In this document: in pieces, positions 1 to 13,994 of the stretch
How the letters are laid out: every line of letters begins with the position of its first letter
Numbering within the stretch: the first letter of the stretch is position 1
Assembly (NCBI GenBank): GCA_028551475.1
Contig: CM052357.1
Span: 5,999,931-6,063,930 of the forward strand
DNA: 64,000 nucleotides
Direction of reading: 5' to 3'
Origin: Casuarina equisetifolia
Lineage: Eukaryota; Streptophyta; Magnoliopsida; Fagales; Casuarinaceae
Translations under genes and position numbers: made by a program
Notes under the pieces: generated by a model
Database searches by the model: none
What the model was told of the DNA's origin: nothing
The model's input: the letters and a program-made list of their open reading frames with translations, nothing else

Positions 1-1570
1 GACAAGCGACGACCGTCAGTGTCCTTGTTTGGCAAGCCGTAGGTGTACCATGAGCAGCCCGACCTATGGCAGCGAAGCCAAATGGGTCTATTCTCTGTTA
101 CATCTGTCTGGAGGGTGTCTAGATCCTCCTAACTGGATGGTTCTCTTCCTCCTGCTTTGACGAAACCTTGCTTGCAAAGTTACTTTCCAAGAACACAAAA
201 AGTTTGCCATATCAGTCATGGAAGCAGTGGTTCAGATCATGGAGGATGGTCAGATCCCAAGCAATTGTGGTCAGCCTTCTAGATCACCAATCGAAGCTGT
301 AACTTGGACTAAACCGATAAGGCATTCACTTTTTTACCAACCAGAATGGTTCGGTCAAATATCAATAATAGCAAATAACCAAGCGTGTGCTGGCGGTGAT
401 TCATGTGGGTTTTGTTTATCTTTTGCCGCATCAATCATGGTTTCTTCTGGAATTCAATTATAGGAACCATAAGTAAGGTCATAAGGAGAAGAAAAGAATA
501 AAACCGCTTTTGGGCCCTTTTGGAATATTGTGAAGTCTTATAAATTGGTTGTCCCACGTTGCTAATAACTTATCATCTTCCTTATATCTCTAGCTATTCA
601 CTTTTTAATGATTGGTTTAGAGAAAAAGTTATAAATTTTTGTAACATTATTAAAGTTTAGGTTTAAATGTAACACTTCAATACAAACTGAGTCAATGCCA
701 TTTATATATTATTAAATTATCTCATTTCTTATTATCTCATATTTAAAATGAAATATTATGTTAAATAGCTATTGTCTCACATTACCAATGTCTTTATATG
801 ATATTTTCACATGGTTTTAGATGTTGTATGCTCTTAATGACTGGTTTTAGGGGAGAAAGTTTATATCCTTTTAATAGTGAAGATCTTACAATATTAATGA
901 ATGAAAATCTTCTCCCCAGGTGACATATTGCAGGCAATGAAATAATGACTCTTTGACCAAGTGGTAAAGATCTTGAATATTAACGAACGAAAAACTTTTT
1001 TCCAAGTGACATATTAAAGGCAATGGGATTATGACCTTGGACAAATTCTTAGTTTCCTGTTAATGATCAATTTTGAGAAAGGAAGTTGAACACTTTCTAA
1101 CGATAAAGGTCTTAACATATTAAAGGCAATGAAACAATGACCCTTCGGGCAAGTCTTAATTTCTTACACGGCAAATCTAATTGGCCATAGTCTCTTTGAT
1201 GTTCTAGACCATGGCACTTTCTTTTCGTCCTCTGCATGGTTATACAGAAAAAGGAGAGTCTTTCTTCAGGAACACAGTATCTGATGGAGAAACTTTTTCT
1301 TTGCTTTTGTGGTACGACATAGATCGTGACTGCAACAGAACTTATACCAAACACATTGTTTAAGGAAACTTAATCGTTATTACAACCAATGCTGCAAAGA
1401 AGATGCCTATATTGTTAGCCGCAGATTAGGTAGATACTAGAAAAGAGTATGGTCCATGTAACGGCAAAGTATGAATTACGTACAAAGCAATTCTGGTAAC
1501 AAAAGGTGACATAGGAAGTTTAAGTTGTCAGATTTCCCCTTGAGCTCATCATCCGTTTCAGTTCTCATGC

Positions 1571-1578
1571 TTATATAC
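1571..1578 (+). promoter_or_regulatory. Probable TATA box of the secreted-protein gene
   Basis: The sequence ttatatac lies about 50 bases upstream of the ATG at 1627, a plausible TATA position for a short 5' leader. At the aligned place in copy 2 (near 9265) the motif reads tgtatatg, so it has changed in the broken copy. Position-based inference only. Confidence 0.4.
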
Positions 1579-1626
1579 GAACTGAGGCACGAAGCATTAT
1601 GCATCAAGCTTCCTTGATTCTCATCA

Positions 1627-3977
1627 ATGGCGAAACACGGGGAAAACCCATGTGCTTTTCTATCTGCTTTTGTTCTGGCTGTGGTTCTCCTTTCCAGGAC
1701 TTTGTTTGTCCATGCCGAAGAAACTCAGTATGTGTCGGCGGTGGGTGATCCGGGAATGAGAAGAGACGGCTTGCGGGTGGCAATCGAGTCATGGAACCAG
1801 TGCAATGAGGTGGGAGAAGAAGCCCCTCACATGGGCAGTCCCAGAGCAGCCGACTGCTTTGACTTAGCCAGGGTCTACCACCCGGTAAAAGGTGAGCTTG
1901 CATTCATCAGTTCTATGTTTTCCCGTACTTCAGCTCAGAAGAAACTCGTTTTCCTCTGCAGTTTCTGTTTCTTTCGGTGGAAAAGAAACTGCTATTCTAC
2001 AAGAGAATTGTGGTGATATTGATGATAGTTTCACATTTTCTTTGATCCTGGTGGGCAGTTTCAGTTCAAAAAGGTTTCATTTTTTTTTTGTTCAGTTATT
2101 AACGGTATCAGTGATTATTGTATCATGAGTAATAGCCAAAATAAAATTCTGATGCATTTACAGCAGACCTTTTTCTTTTTGGTTCTGACACATGACCCTT
2201 GTTGGTTTCTGAGTGAAGTTGAATTTCAAAAAATTGTCTCCTCTTTTTCTTCACGCAATTACTGGTACATTTACAGCTGACTTTTTGAATTGTTCCATAC
2301 TTATGTAAGCAGAAAGAAACTGCTTGCTCTGCAAGATGCCTCCCTATGTGTTGGTCCACAGAGTCACGGACAAAGACAACAGGCTTGGGGTAGGAGAACC
2401 ATTTCTTGGAGTGCAACCAAATGCTCTTTTCGACGTAGATCTATACGCTGCGGAGAAAGAACTGTATTTGGGATCTAAATGTCAAGTAGAAGACGTCCCG
2501 AATCCATGGCAGTTCTGGATGATCATGCTCAAGAGTGGCAACATGGATACTTTTGCAAGCAAGTGCCCCAAAAATGGCCATAAAGTCGGACCTTTTGGCC
2601 CTTCCAAATCGTTCCCTTGCTTTGGAAAAGGCTGCATGAACCAACCAGCAATTTATCATGAACCCACCACGTTGCAGGGACCTAATTTTACTACCCTCAA
2701 AGGAAGGTTTTATGGGTCATGGGACTTGGATTCAAATCATAGCAAACGTCTGGTGGGTGACTTTTCTTACTATTCGGTAACTTGGAAAAAGGAAGTTGGC
2801 AAGGGAAGTTGGCTTTTTCATCATGTCTTGAAGACCTCAACAAAGTATCCGTGGCTGATGCTTTACTTCAGATCTGATGCCACAAAAGGGTTTTCAGGGG
2901 GTTACCATTATCCAACCCGAGGGATGTCTAAAATTGTAAGTAATCCTTTCTTCTTCCTAAGTTATTTGTTGGTAGGTTGATTAGTAATCGAATTCTGTTC
3001 GTCACATCAAGTTCCAATGTCGTTCCTTCAATATGAATGACCATAGGTTGATGCTTACCAGAAACTGTTGAATTTGATGTCAATGTCCATGGACTTGGTT
3101 CACCTAACTTTATTCCAAAAAGAAAGTAAATTGTACAGAACATCCAAAACCATCAACATCACGACCTTCTATCACCTTTCCTTGAAAGCAAAACATCAAC
3201 AGGGGGATGAACATTAAGTTAATGTATACAACGTACGTATTTTGCAGATCCCAGAGTCACCAAACTTCAGAGTGAGGTTCACCTTGAATGTGATTAAAGG
3301 TGGTGGTCCAAACAGCCAATTCTACCTAATGGACATCGGCAGCTGTTGGAAGAACAATGGCCAACCTTGTGATGGCAATGTGACTACAGATGTCACCAGA
3401 TACAGTGAAATGATCATCAATCCAAACACCAGTGCTTGGTGCAGTCCAAAGAACCTTAACGTCTGCCCACCCTATCACACATTCGCCAATGGGACAAGGG
3501 TTAGCCGACATGACACTGCTCGGTTCCCTTATGCAGCCTACCACCTATATTGTTCACCAGGGAATGCAAACAATCTTGAGAAGCCTTACAGTCTGTGTGA
3601 TCCATACAGCAATCCTCAGCCTCAAGAGATAATGCAGATTCTGCCTCACCCTGTTTGGGGTGAATATGGGTATCCCACAAAGCAGGGGCAGGGTTGGATT
3701 GGGGATCCAAGGACATGGGATCTTGACGTTGGGAGGCTATCTCAGTCACTCTACTTTTACCAGGTCTAATTTCTCTCTACAATTTTTATGGGTGGAAACC
3801 AAGTTTCCTCCAAATCTCTAGTGACTGAAGTTTGATTCTTTGCAGGAACCAGGCACTCCACCAGCAAGAAGGCAGTGGATGTCAGTTGATTTGGGGACTG
3901 AAATCTTCAAGGACCCTAACCAATTTGCTGAATGGACTGTTAGTGATTTCGACATCGTGATACCATTGAAGGATTAA
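1627..3977 (+). CDS. Secreted plant protein of unknown function (possibly DUF7705 family), four exons
   Basis: Coding exons are 1627-1891, 2313-2935, 3248-3763 and 3846-3977. All have GT/AG borders and join in frame to a 511-residue protein ending at TAA. The first 28 or so residues look like a signal peptide (hydrophobic AFVLAVVLLSRTLFVHA, then EET), so secretion or vacuolar entry is likely. Several N-glycosylation sequons (NFT, NVT, NGT, NTS) and many cysteines fit an extracellular protein. The C-terminal half carries the block HPVWGEYGYPTKQGQGW followed by GDPRTWDLDVGRLSQSLYFY, which I recall from a conserved plant family annotated only as a domain of unknown function; the DUF7705 label is from memory and uncertain. 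No catalytic motif is recognisable. A decayed paralogue lies downstream. Exon structure is well supported; function is unknown. Confidence 0.85.
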
Positions 3978-4215
3978 AAATGCGCACTATCTTCAGCTAA
4001 AGGCAACGAATCTATGGGGCAAAGATAGTTCTACCCAAAGGGTAGAATTTTTAGGGGACTTTGTAGGATTCTCCATATATTTTTTTTTTGGCTTGTCAAA
4101 AAAATCCAAAGTTTGGGGTTTTTCTGTATTTTCTCCTCCGATATCAACTGAAAAAATTAGTGGTGCTGTATATCAGTTGAACTTAAAAAAATTTCTTAAG
4201 GATGTCTAAGTTAAT

Positions 4216-5717
4216 TTATATTCTTTCTATCTACATATATTCGATCCCAAAAAACACTCAAGTTTTGATGCGTGGCTCCTCTCGAACGTGTCGGCTTAAA
4301 TACCATTTGATTCATGGTTATTCCTATGTATTGGCTCAGGTGAGTGAACTAGGGAATGGAACGTGAACTTTGAACTAAACCAGCAGCATTTGGCTCCATT
4401 CTACTTAAACCACTCGCCTCATGCGCTCCTTGCGCTTGCCATGCACGATCACGCACCTGCATCTTCCACTCATGTGCCAGCCACATGTACGCCTACCACT
4501 CAGCCGCCGTGTCATCCACCGCGTTAGCATCGCTATCAAAACGCCTGAGTTCTACGTTTGCCCAAAAAAACCCTTGCCAATGCTACTGACAGAAAAACTG
4601 ACTATGATCTTGTAGAATTTGTGCATAATTTCATTTCTTTTTTTTGTATGTTTTCAGTTGTGCATATAATTTGCATGTGAATCATTTATAAATTATCAAG
4701 AAATTGTCAACATATACAGAATCATTTCCATCATGTTCATTCTAATTTTTCAATAGATTTAGGTTTTTGGCAACATCATCTTTTCAACTTGTTATCATAA
4801 CTAATAATAATTGTTTCTTCCTTTTTTCCACTACACATTTTTGGGTTATCTTCATCCATTTGGGTCAAATTTTACTCCACAGCAAATTCAGTCAGGGTAT
4901 CTACTAAGTCTTGCCCCTTGGTGTTGCCCTTGCTCCTGTTGTGTTTGTTGCTTCATGCACCAACTCCTTTCTTCTTTCACATCATCATTTGGATCATCTT
5001 GCATTAGATGCTATTGTCTCTCCTAGCATCAACACACATTAGTTTTTCAAATATATCTCTCTCCCTTTCTATCTCATGTGCTCTTACTAAGAGTCAATGC
5101 TATCTACATCCCTTCCAACCCCCCCCCCCCCTCCCTCCTCCCTCCTCCCTCCCACCCAAAACTCACTCTTGCACTTTTTCTTTTTTCACCTTGGTCATTT
5201 TGATGTATAGTGTCATTCCTAATTACTTCATTTAATAATAAATATTATGTATGTTTCATTGACGATTTCTCTCAATTTACTTAGTTTCATACCTTGTCTG
5301 CCTAGTCATAGTTTTATGATATTTTTCTTATTTTTCATAAATTTGTGAAAACCAAATGAAATACAGGATTCAACCTATATAGTGTGATTATGCACCTAAA
5401 TTTCTCTTCGCAACACTTTAGGCCCACCTAATACAGCATGATCTTCACCAATACATCTTGTGTACATACTCTTTGTTTCAAAACAATACTATTGAGCACA
5501 AGTATCAACAATTGTTGAGACAAACCTAGCCCTTCTTACACAAGCTATAGTGCCACTCCACTTGTAGGAGTTAGCCTATGGAACAATGATCTCTTAGATC
5601 AACTACCTCCTAACTCTAGTCCTTGGCAACATCTTCCCCACACAAATACTATTTCATCACACCCCAAATATCTCTCACTTGCAAGAATTTGGATGTATAG
5701 TGTTTGCCACCTTTGTC
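4216..5717. other. Spacer between duplication copies, no gene seen
   Basis: AT-rich sequence between the end of copy 1 and the start of copy 2. Short open frames at 4421-4615, 4811-5026 and 5008-5235 have no recognisable motif and low-complexity composition. The only distinct object is a cytosine-rich tract at 5119-5157. Confidence 0.6.
5119..5157. repeat. C-rich tract with quadruplex potential
   Basis: A run of 13 C (5119-5131) is followed by several CCC or CCCTCC blocks up to 5157. The minus strand therefore has many G-runs of three or more with 1-3 base loops, the arrangement expected of a G-quadruplex, or an i-motif on the plus strand. No gene is next to it. Confidence 0.7.
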
Positions 5718-7080
5718 TGGCAAGCCGTAGGTGTCCCATGGGCAGCGAAGCCAAAGGGGTCCATTTTCTGTTACATCTGTCTTAAGGGTGTCTAGATCCT
5801 CCTAATTGGATGGTGCTTTTCGTCCTGCTTTGACGAAACCTTGCTTGCAAAGTTACCTTCTAAGAACACAAAAAGATATCCATATCAGTCATGGAACGAA
5901 TGGTTCATATGATGGGGGATGGTCAGATCCCAGGCAATTGTGGTCAGCCTTCTAGATCACCAATCGAAGCTGTTAACTTGGACTAAACCAATAAGGCATG
6001 CACTTTTTTACCAACTAGAATTGTTCGGTCAAATATAAATAATAGCAAATAACCATGCGTATGCGGGCAGTGATTCATGTGAGTTTTGTTTATCTTTTGC
6101 CGCATCAATTATATTTTCTTCGGAAATTAAATTATAGGATCCGTAAGTAAGGTCATTAGGAGAAGAAAGAATAAAAACCCTTTTTGGCATATTGTAAAGT
6201 TCTAAAAATAGGTTGTTCCACATTGTTTAACTTATTATCCTCCTTATATCTCTAGATAATATTAAAGTTTAAGTTTAAATGTAATATCTCAACACAGATT
6301 GAGCCATTGTGATCTACGTACTATTATATCATGTCATTTTTATGAGCTCATGCTTAAGATGAAGGGTTGTGTTGAGCAGTTATTGTCTCACATTATCAAT
6401 GTTTTTGTGGTATTTTTAATATCGGTTTAGACGTTATATGCTCTTAAGGATCATTTTTAAGAAAAGAAGTTGTACTCTTTCTAACAATAAAGATCATAAC
6501 ACTTTTGTTGGAGGCCTATCCATGAGGATTATGTTCCATTCTGGTAGGTCTTATTTTGTTGTTTTCTGCCATTGTTGTAAGAAGGTAGAATCCCTATTGT
6601 GTGGACTCTATTCAATAGGTTCTGTAAAAGCTAAATTTGGAAAAATCCTGGTGCAGCCTCCTCTTTTTTGATGCAGATGGTGCCATGTCCGTCTTGATGC
6701 GGAATGTTTCTTTTTTGAGATTTTCCATCATTCACCATGGCCAGGCGCAAACGCAGCAAGCCGATCGGATCTTAGATCGGCCATTGTAGCTCCTGCCACC
6801 CTGTCCCTGGATTGAAGAATCGGCCTGTGACTTTCTTCTCGTCCTTTGCATGTTTACACAAAAAAGGAGAGTTCAGGGACACGGAGTATCGGATGGCCAA
6901 ACTTTTTCTTTGCTATTTGTATGTTACAGATACCAGAAAGAAAAAAAAGGGCCGCCACTTTAATTCCAAAACTCCTTCCCCGCGGCACCCCTCGAGCTGG
7001 AAAAATCTAACACCGGAGCCTTCACCGCCGTCAATCGGTGGAGGCACCCACACTTGTGGGAGACGGTGAATGAAGGTCTT

Positions 7081-9135
7081 ATTGCTCTCACCTTCAAACA
7101 TCAATTAGACTCTCTAAAGGTCTAAGCATATGGTACAAGTTGTCAATTGAATTTGTCCAGAACTTGTATCTATTCAAAGACGAGCCCTTAGCTCCCTTGG
7201 CTTGGGTTTAATGTTGGGTGTTAGAAGCAGAAAATTGCAAACCGCCTCTTCAAAATCTTAGGTGGAAGTTGGAATGGCTATATCACAATCGTGCAATGAA
7301 GGGACTATATTGGAATCATTGGATGTCTTGAAATCATAAGCTAGAAGAAATAATGGAAATTAGAGTATTGGACATAACTATCACAAAGGAGAAAAAGGTA
7401 AGTGCGTTGCCGTTAAGATTGATATCATGAAAGCTTATGACATGATTACATAAAATGCAGTATTAGGTGTCCTCTAAGCTATTCATACTCCTTAAACTTT
7501 GCTTGATCTAATTGGCTAATGCATTACTACTACTAGATTCTCTATGAACTTCAATGGTAAGCATGTTGGTTATTTTGAGGGCATTAATGGGTTAAGATAA
7601 GGAAATCCTTTGTCTCTTTATTTATTTGTCCATATCATGGAGATTCTTAATAGGATTATTATTAAGAAAACTTCTATTTCTACCTTCAAATATCATTGGT
7701 ATTGCAAGAGGGAGGAAATCACTCACATTTGCTTTGTTGATGACTTATTTTTATTTGCACATGAGGATGTTAACTTAGTGTTATGTTTCACTGATGCTTT
7801 GGAGGACTTTGCAAAACTCATAGATTTATATTTTAATCCTAACAAATTTTAGATATTTCTTTTTCAGACTCACTAAATAAGAAAAGCTTTTGATACTAGA
7901 CCATACTCATTCTTTAAAGGAAATCTTTCTATTAGGTATCTTGGTGTTCCTCTTATTACAAAAAGCTTACTTACACTAATTGTAAGGTTTTAATAGAGAA
8001 AATCATGACAAAAATTGATGGATAGGAAATGAGACATCTAAGCTATGCCAAATAGTTATAATTTGCAAAATCAATACTTACTTGTATCTACACCTTTTAG
8101 ATACAAATTTTCTTACTCTCAAAATATACCATTTATGAGATTGAGAAGAAGATTAAGCACTTTTTATGGGTAAATAATTCAGAAGACTATAAAACTCATA
8201 AGGTTATTTTGCAAGTTTTTTGTTCATCTAAAAAAAAGGATGAGGACTCAGACTACTAGACCTTAAAGTATGGAATAAGGTTTTGTTGAGGTGGTCACTC
8301 TAGAATCTCATCAATAATCCAAGTTCATCCTTATAGAGTAAATGGATTCATAGTAAAAAATGCAGGAGAACTTCAATTATGTACCTTGACATTAAAGGAA
8401 ATATGACATGGAGTTAGAGAGGTCTTCTAAAGCTATGACAAATTCTCACCTTTATACTCTCCGAACCTTCTTATTGTTGTAAAAAAACATACAAGGAATT
8501 ATGCCAAGTAAATATTGAGATTGAATGGTAAGATTTAATATGGTTAAGAGGAATCAACAAACATAACTTCGTTGGTTGACTTATATGTAGGGACAAACTT
8601 TCTACAAGAGAAGCGATTTGTTAATGACTCCACTCAATTGATCTGTATTATAATTTTTGTGGTTTTCAATATGAAAATAGGTCACACTTATTTTTTCAGT
8701 GTCCTTGGACTAGGCAAATTTGGAAAAGTTTTTTAGCACAACAAGGGGTCGTAAGAACATTAATGATTAGAATTTTAAATTGCTACGGATGACTAAAGCA
8801 ACTAAGGAAAATGATTTAGCTGCAAAGTTTCTTAAACTTTCTTTCTTAGCATGTCTCTTGTATATAGTTTGAACGTAATTGTAGACATTTTCAAAATAAG
8901 ACTATTGAAATACCAATTTTGTTGGCTAGATCAAGAAAGTAGTTCATAGAAAAGCATCTCTATTTAAGAATATTAAACTTTCGTAGACAAATGTTTTAAT
9001 GTGTCATAGTTAGAGAATTCCAAATTTGATTTTTCTTAGATAAATTATAATGCTAAGGTATACCCCTAACCTTTTGTAGTCTTTGATTCTTCAATGAATA
9101 AACTCACATATTCATCAAAAAGAAAATAAAAGAAA
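7081..9135 (+). mobile_element. Decayed LINE (non-LTR retrotransposon) fragment
   Basis: Broken frames encode reverse-transcriptase hallmarks of plant LINEs. Around 7420-7600 are residues like MKAYDMI and a degenerate GLRQGNPLS block. At 7610-7852 lies an open frame with SLYLFVHIMEIL, then ITHICFVDDLFLFAHEDVN, which contains the FxDDL catalytic motif. Around 8640-8740 is a stretch resembling the C-terminal zf-RVT region (HLFFQCPWTRQIW-like in mixed frames). Stops and frameshifts are frequent, so it is inactive. The 3' end is an A-rich tail (about 9117-9135), immediately followed by sequence that resumes copy 1 at 1447. The 5' limit is vague: 6950-7080 matches neither copy 1 nor a clear LINE part. 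Confidence 0.8.
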
Positions 9136-9812
9136 AGAAAGAGTATGGTCCATGCAACAACAAAGTACGAATTACGTACATAGCAATTCTAATAACAAAA
9201 GGTGACATAAGAAGTTCAAGTTGTCAGATTTCCCTTCAAGTTCACCATTTATTTCAATTCTCATTTTTGTATATGAACACAGGCATGAAGCATTATGTGT
9301 CAAGCTTCCTTTAATCTCATCCATGGCCAAACACAGGGAAACCCCATGTGTTTTTCTATTTGCTTTCCCTCATGCATGTGGTTTTCCTTTCCAAGAGTTT
9401 GTTCATCCATGTTGCTAAAACTCAATATGTGTTAGTGGTGGGTGATTTGAGAATGAAAAGAGATGGCTTGCAATTGGCAATTGAGTCATGGAACTAATGC
9501 AATAATGTCACAAAAAAAACCCCTCATATAGGTACCCTAAAGTAGTCAACTACCTTGACATATCCAAGGCCTTTCGCCTGACACAAGGTGATTTTGCAAC
9601 ATCTATTCTTTGTTTTTCCTTAATTTCAACCCAGAAGAAACTCATTTTCCTCTGTAATTTCTTTTTCTTTCATTGAGAAAGAAAGTGATGGTCCACAAAA
9701 GAATAAAGTTATATTGATGATAGTTTCAAATTTTCTTTGATCTTGGGTGGCAGTTTCAGTTAAAAAATGTCTAATTTTTTTTACTTATAATGGTTTTAGA
9801 AATAATGGTGTC

Positions 9813-9826
9813 ATGGATAACAACCA
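9813..9826 (+). repeat. Left 14-bp direct repeat (putative target-site duplication)
   Basis: The sequence atggataacaacca at 9813-9826 recurs with one mismatch as atggataacagcca at 19029-19042. The matching site in the uninterrupted paralogue (about 2124-2137) occurs once and reads atgagtaatagcca. Copy 2 diverges from the paralogue immediately after the left repeat and realigns at the right repeat. This is the pattern of a target-site duplication around the 9827-19028 insert. Confidence 0.65.
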
Positions 9827-12800
9827 CCCTCCTCTTCTCTAGAAAAGACCCTTGCCCTCCCCTCTCTTCTCTCTACCCTCTTCCCATGGCATCAAAAAGC
9901 TTTTTTCCTCCATCTACATCATATTTGATGTAGAAGGTCTTAGCTGAAAATTGCATTTCCGTTGATTGTTTTCAATCCCTATATAATGTTTTGGTCTCTA
10001 GTAATGTTAGTATTTTTATGAGTTGTACTGGGATCATCCCAACATTTTGGTAGTTTTTTTTATCATGTTCCATCACTATCTATTCCATTATATATTACTA
10101 TAGTTCATGGAAGGGTGGATCTTTTTCTCGAAATATTGAATCTACAACCTCATTTTGCATAAAGAAAAAATTCTAGTTGTTTAACTCCTCTTCGTTGTCT
10201 TATTGATAAAATTTCAATGAAACAAGGTTGGAAGAACACTTACATTATATGGCATTTCAATCAATTTAGTTCGAAAAGGAACTAATATTAGTACGACAAG
10301 GAACTAATATTAGTAAAAGGTAAAGAAGGATTGACCCCTCTACACTACATTGTTGTAAAGGACAATACTTTACTTCTCGGTAGATTTTTGGATATCTGTC
10401 CAAAATCTATTTTGGACCTTACTTATTTGTCCTAAAATGTGTTCTAAATTCCACCTATACATGATTGAGTCAAAGCTTTTAACTTTATGGTTGAAAGAGT
10501 TAACCTTTTTTTCAAATCCTTGGATACTCTAATGATTATTTCTATTTTAGAAGTATTTAAAATGAGAAACAAAGGCAGGCAAAGGGTCCTTGTAATGGTT
10601 GAAATGAAGGAAGATGCTTTGTTGCGGCCCAACAATCAAGGCATGGACCTGGAAGCTCATGTACGCATGGAAGCCGAGCAATAAGGTGCACCAAGGCAGC
10701 AAAAGGTTGTGGAAGCTAGGGGTAAGGGGACACGACATGGAAACAATAACTTTTGGATGAGGCACGACAAGAAAATCATATGTTCCTTGAAAGCACTAAA
10801 AAATTTAGACAACTCTTAACTCATTCCAAAAGATTTCCAAAATCAATAACTACAAGAAAATAAATAAATAAACTTATATGTTATTACTTGTCATTTTTAT
10901 AATGATTGCATGCTTTATTGCGTTATGCACTCCTCTAGGAAGAGTGTGGCCAAAATCAATTCATAGACACCACCTTGTAGGCACCTCAATTTTGCAACAT
11001 GAACATTTTATTTTTATTACGATCTTAAGTGGGATATCAATATTTTTGTCGGTATTTAACCTAGTCTCCCTCTTTCTTAAAGGCTTTAAAAATGTTTTTT
11101 ACTTTTTATTTCTAGTTTGGTTTATAAATATTTACATTTTTACTGCAGGATTAGCCTTGTGTCCAAAGTCAAAGCCGTTCTCCTAATTAAAATTTTATGG
11201 CATCATGGTTGGACATATGATTTTCTACTTTGTCATTGTATTTCACAACTATATATCCTTATTCTTCCGTAGAATTTATAGTTGTGGTTATTGGTGTAAC
11301 TGTTTTTGCAAATTTTGTAACTATGTCTATTTATGTAACAATTAACCCAAATTTTATACATTTTTGTGGAACTGTTATAAATTTTTGTGCAATTGTTGGA
11401 ATGAAAAAATAGTGACCAACTAAAAAATAGAGTAGTGTGAAGAGGCTTAGTTGGAAAGGAGTAACAGGAAGAGGTTTTATTATTTTAATTTTTTTTAATT
11501 TAGTTTGTTGATTCAATTCAATAAGAAATTGATATTAGTAAAAGGTAAAGAAGGATTGATGCCTTTACATTACATTGTTGCAGAGGACAATATTTTACTT
11601 CTCGATAGATTTTTGGATATCTATTTAAAATTTACTTTGGACCTTACTTCTTCATCCTAAAATGTGTTCCAAATTACACTCACACATGATTGAGTCAAAG
11701 CTTTTAACTTTATGGTTGAAAGCCTTAACCTTTTTACAAATCCTTGAACATTCCAACCATTATTTTTATTGTAGAAGATTTTAAGATGAGAAATAAAAGA
11801 GGGCAAGGGGTGCTTACAATGGTTGAAAGGAAGGAAGATCCTTTGTTGCAAGCTAACAATCAAGGTATGGACCTGGAAGCTTATGTACGCGTGGAAGTTG
11901 GGCAATAGGGTGCACCGAGGCAGCAAGGTTGTGAAAGCTAGGGGGTAGAAGGACGCGACATGGCAACAATAGCTTTTGGACAAGGCATGACAATAGAATC
12001 ATATGTTCCTTGAAAGAGCCAAAAAATTTCTACAACTCTTATCTCATTCCAAAATATTGCCAAAATCAACAACTACAGAAAAATAAAAAATCAAAGTTGT
12101 TCATTATTACTTGTCATCTTTATGATGATTGCATGCTTTATTGTGTTATGTACTCCTTTAGGAAGAGTATGGGCGGAATCAATTCCTAGACACCACCTTG
12201 CAAGGACCTTAGTTTTGCACCATGAACATTTTATTTTTATTGAGATCTTAAGTGGGATATCAATATTTTTGTCGATATCTAAGCTAGTCTCCCTCTTTCC
12301 TAAAGGATTTAAAAATGCTTTTTGCCTTTTATTTTTAATTTGGTATATGACTATTTACTTTGTTATTGCAAGATTAGCATGATATCCAAAGTTATAACCA
12401 TTCTCCCAATTAAAATTTTATTCATGGTTAGGCATACGATTTTCTACTTTGTCATTGTATTTCACAACTACATACCCCTCTTCTTCCACAGAATTTGTAG
12501 ATGTGGGTATTGGTGTAACTGTTTTTGCAAATTCTGTAATTATGTCTATTTATGTAACAATTGGCTTAAATTTTATAAGTTTTTGTGGAACTATTATAAG
12601 ATTTTGTGGAATTGTTAGAATGAAGAAATAGTGGCCAACTAGAAAGAGTAGTGTGAAGAGGCTTAGTTGAAAAGGAGTAGCAAGAAGAGGTTTTATTGTT
12701 TTAATCTTTTTTATTTTAGTTTGTTGATTCAATTCACCAAGGAATTGATATCACCAAAAGGTAACAAAAGATTGACACCTCTACACTACACTACTATAAA

Positions 12801-13994
12801 GGGACAATACTTTACTTCTGGGTAGATTTTTGAATATATATCCAAAATCTATTTTGAACCTTACTTCTTTGTCCAAAAATGTGTTCCAAATTTTACTTAC
12901 ACATGATCGAGTCAAAGTTTCTAATTTTTTAGTTGAAAGAGTTAACCTTTTCTTCAAATCCTTGGACACTCCAACCATTATTTTCATTGTAGAAGTTTTT
13001 AAGATGAGAAATAGATGAGGGCAAGAGGTGGTCGTAATGGTTGAAAGGAAGGAAGACTCTTTGTTGTGGCCCATCAATCAAGGTATGGACCCAAAAGGTC
13101 ATGTACGCATGGAAGCTAAGCAATAGGGTGCACCAAGGCAGCAAGAGGTTATGGAAGCCAAGGGGTAAGGGGATGCGGCATGGCAACACTAGCTTTTGGA
13201 CAAGGCACGACAACAAAATCATACATTCCTTGAAAACGCCAAAAAATTTTGACAGTTTTTAACTCATTCCAAAATATTGCCAAAATTAGCAACTTCAGAA
13301 GAAAATTGAGTTGTATGTTATTACTTGTCATCTTTATAATGATTGTCTGCTTTATTGTGTTATGCGTTTCTCTAGGAAAAGTGTGGACTAAATCAATTCC
13401 CAAACAACACCTTCAGGGACCTGAATTTTGCAATATGAAAATTTTATTTTTATTACGATCCTAAATGGGGTATCAATATTTTTGTTGATATCTAAGCTAG
13501 TCTCCCTCTTTCCTAAAGGCTTTTAAAATGATTTTTTTCTTTTTAGTTCTAATTTGGTTTATGACTATTTACTTTGTTATTGTAGGATTAGCATGGTATC
13601 CAAAGTTAAAACTAATCTCCCAATTAAAATTTTATGGCATCATGGTTGGGCATACAATTTTCTACTTTGTCATTCTATTTCCTAACTACATACCCCCATG
13701 CTTCCACAGATTTTGTAGATGTGGGTATTGGTGTAACTGTTTTTTATAAATTTTGTTTCTATGTCTATTTATGTAACAGTTGGTCTAAATTCTGTAAGTT
13801 TTTGAGGAATTATTGTATTTTTTGAGGAATTGTTGGAATGAAGAAATAGTGACCAACTAGAAAGAGGAGTAGTGTGAAGAGGCTTTGTTGGAAAGGAATA
13901 GCAGGAAGAGGTTTTATTGTTTTAATCCTTTATTTTTATTTTAGTTTGCTGATTCAGTTTTACAAGGAACAATTATTAGTAAAAGTTCTACTAA

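Larger units (their letters stand above)
31..4215. repeat. Segmental duplication, copy 1 (intact gene copy)
   Basis: Sequence from about 31 onward reappears from about 5718 in the same orientation, starting at a shared block beginning ggcaagccgtagg. The match continues through the upstream region, all four exons and introns of the secreted-protein gene, and the 3' flank to about 4215 (matching about 21640). Copy 1 is compact and its gene is intact; copy 2 is interrupted by insertions. The left limit may lie outside the window, since copy 1 begins almost at base 1. Seen directly as long colinear near-identity; exact percent identity was not computed. Confidence 0.85.

Noticed and set aside
218..463. 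81-codon frame at the window start, with a related block at about 5890-6130
   Set aside because: It is part of the duplicated upstream DNA. Copy 2 does not keep the frame, and no protein family was recognised.
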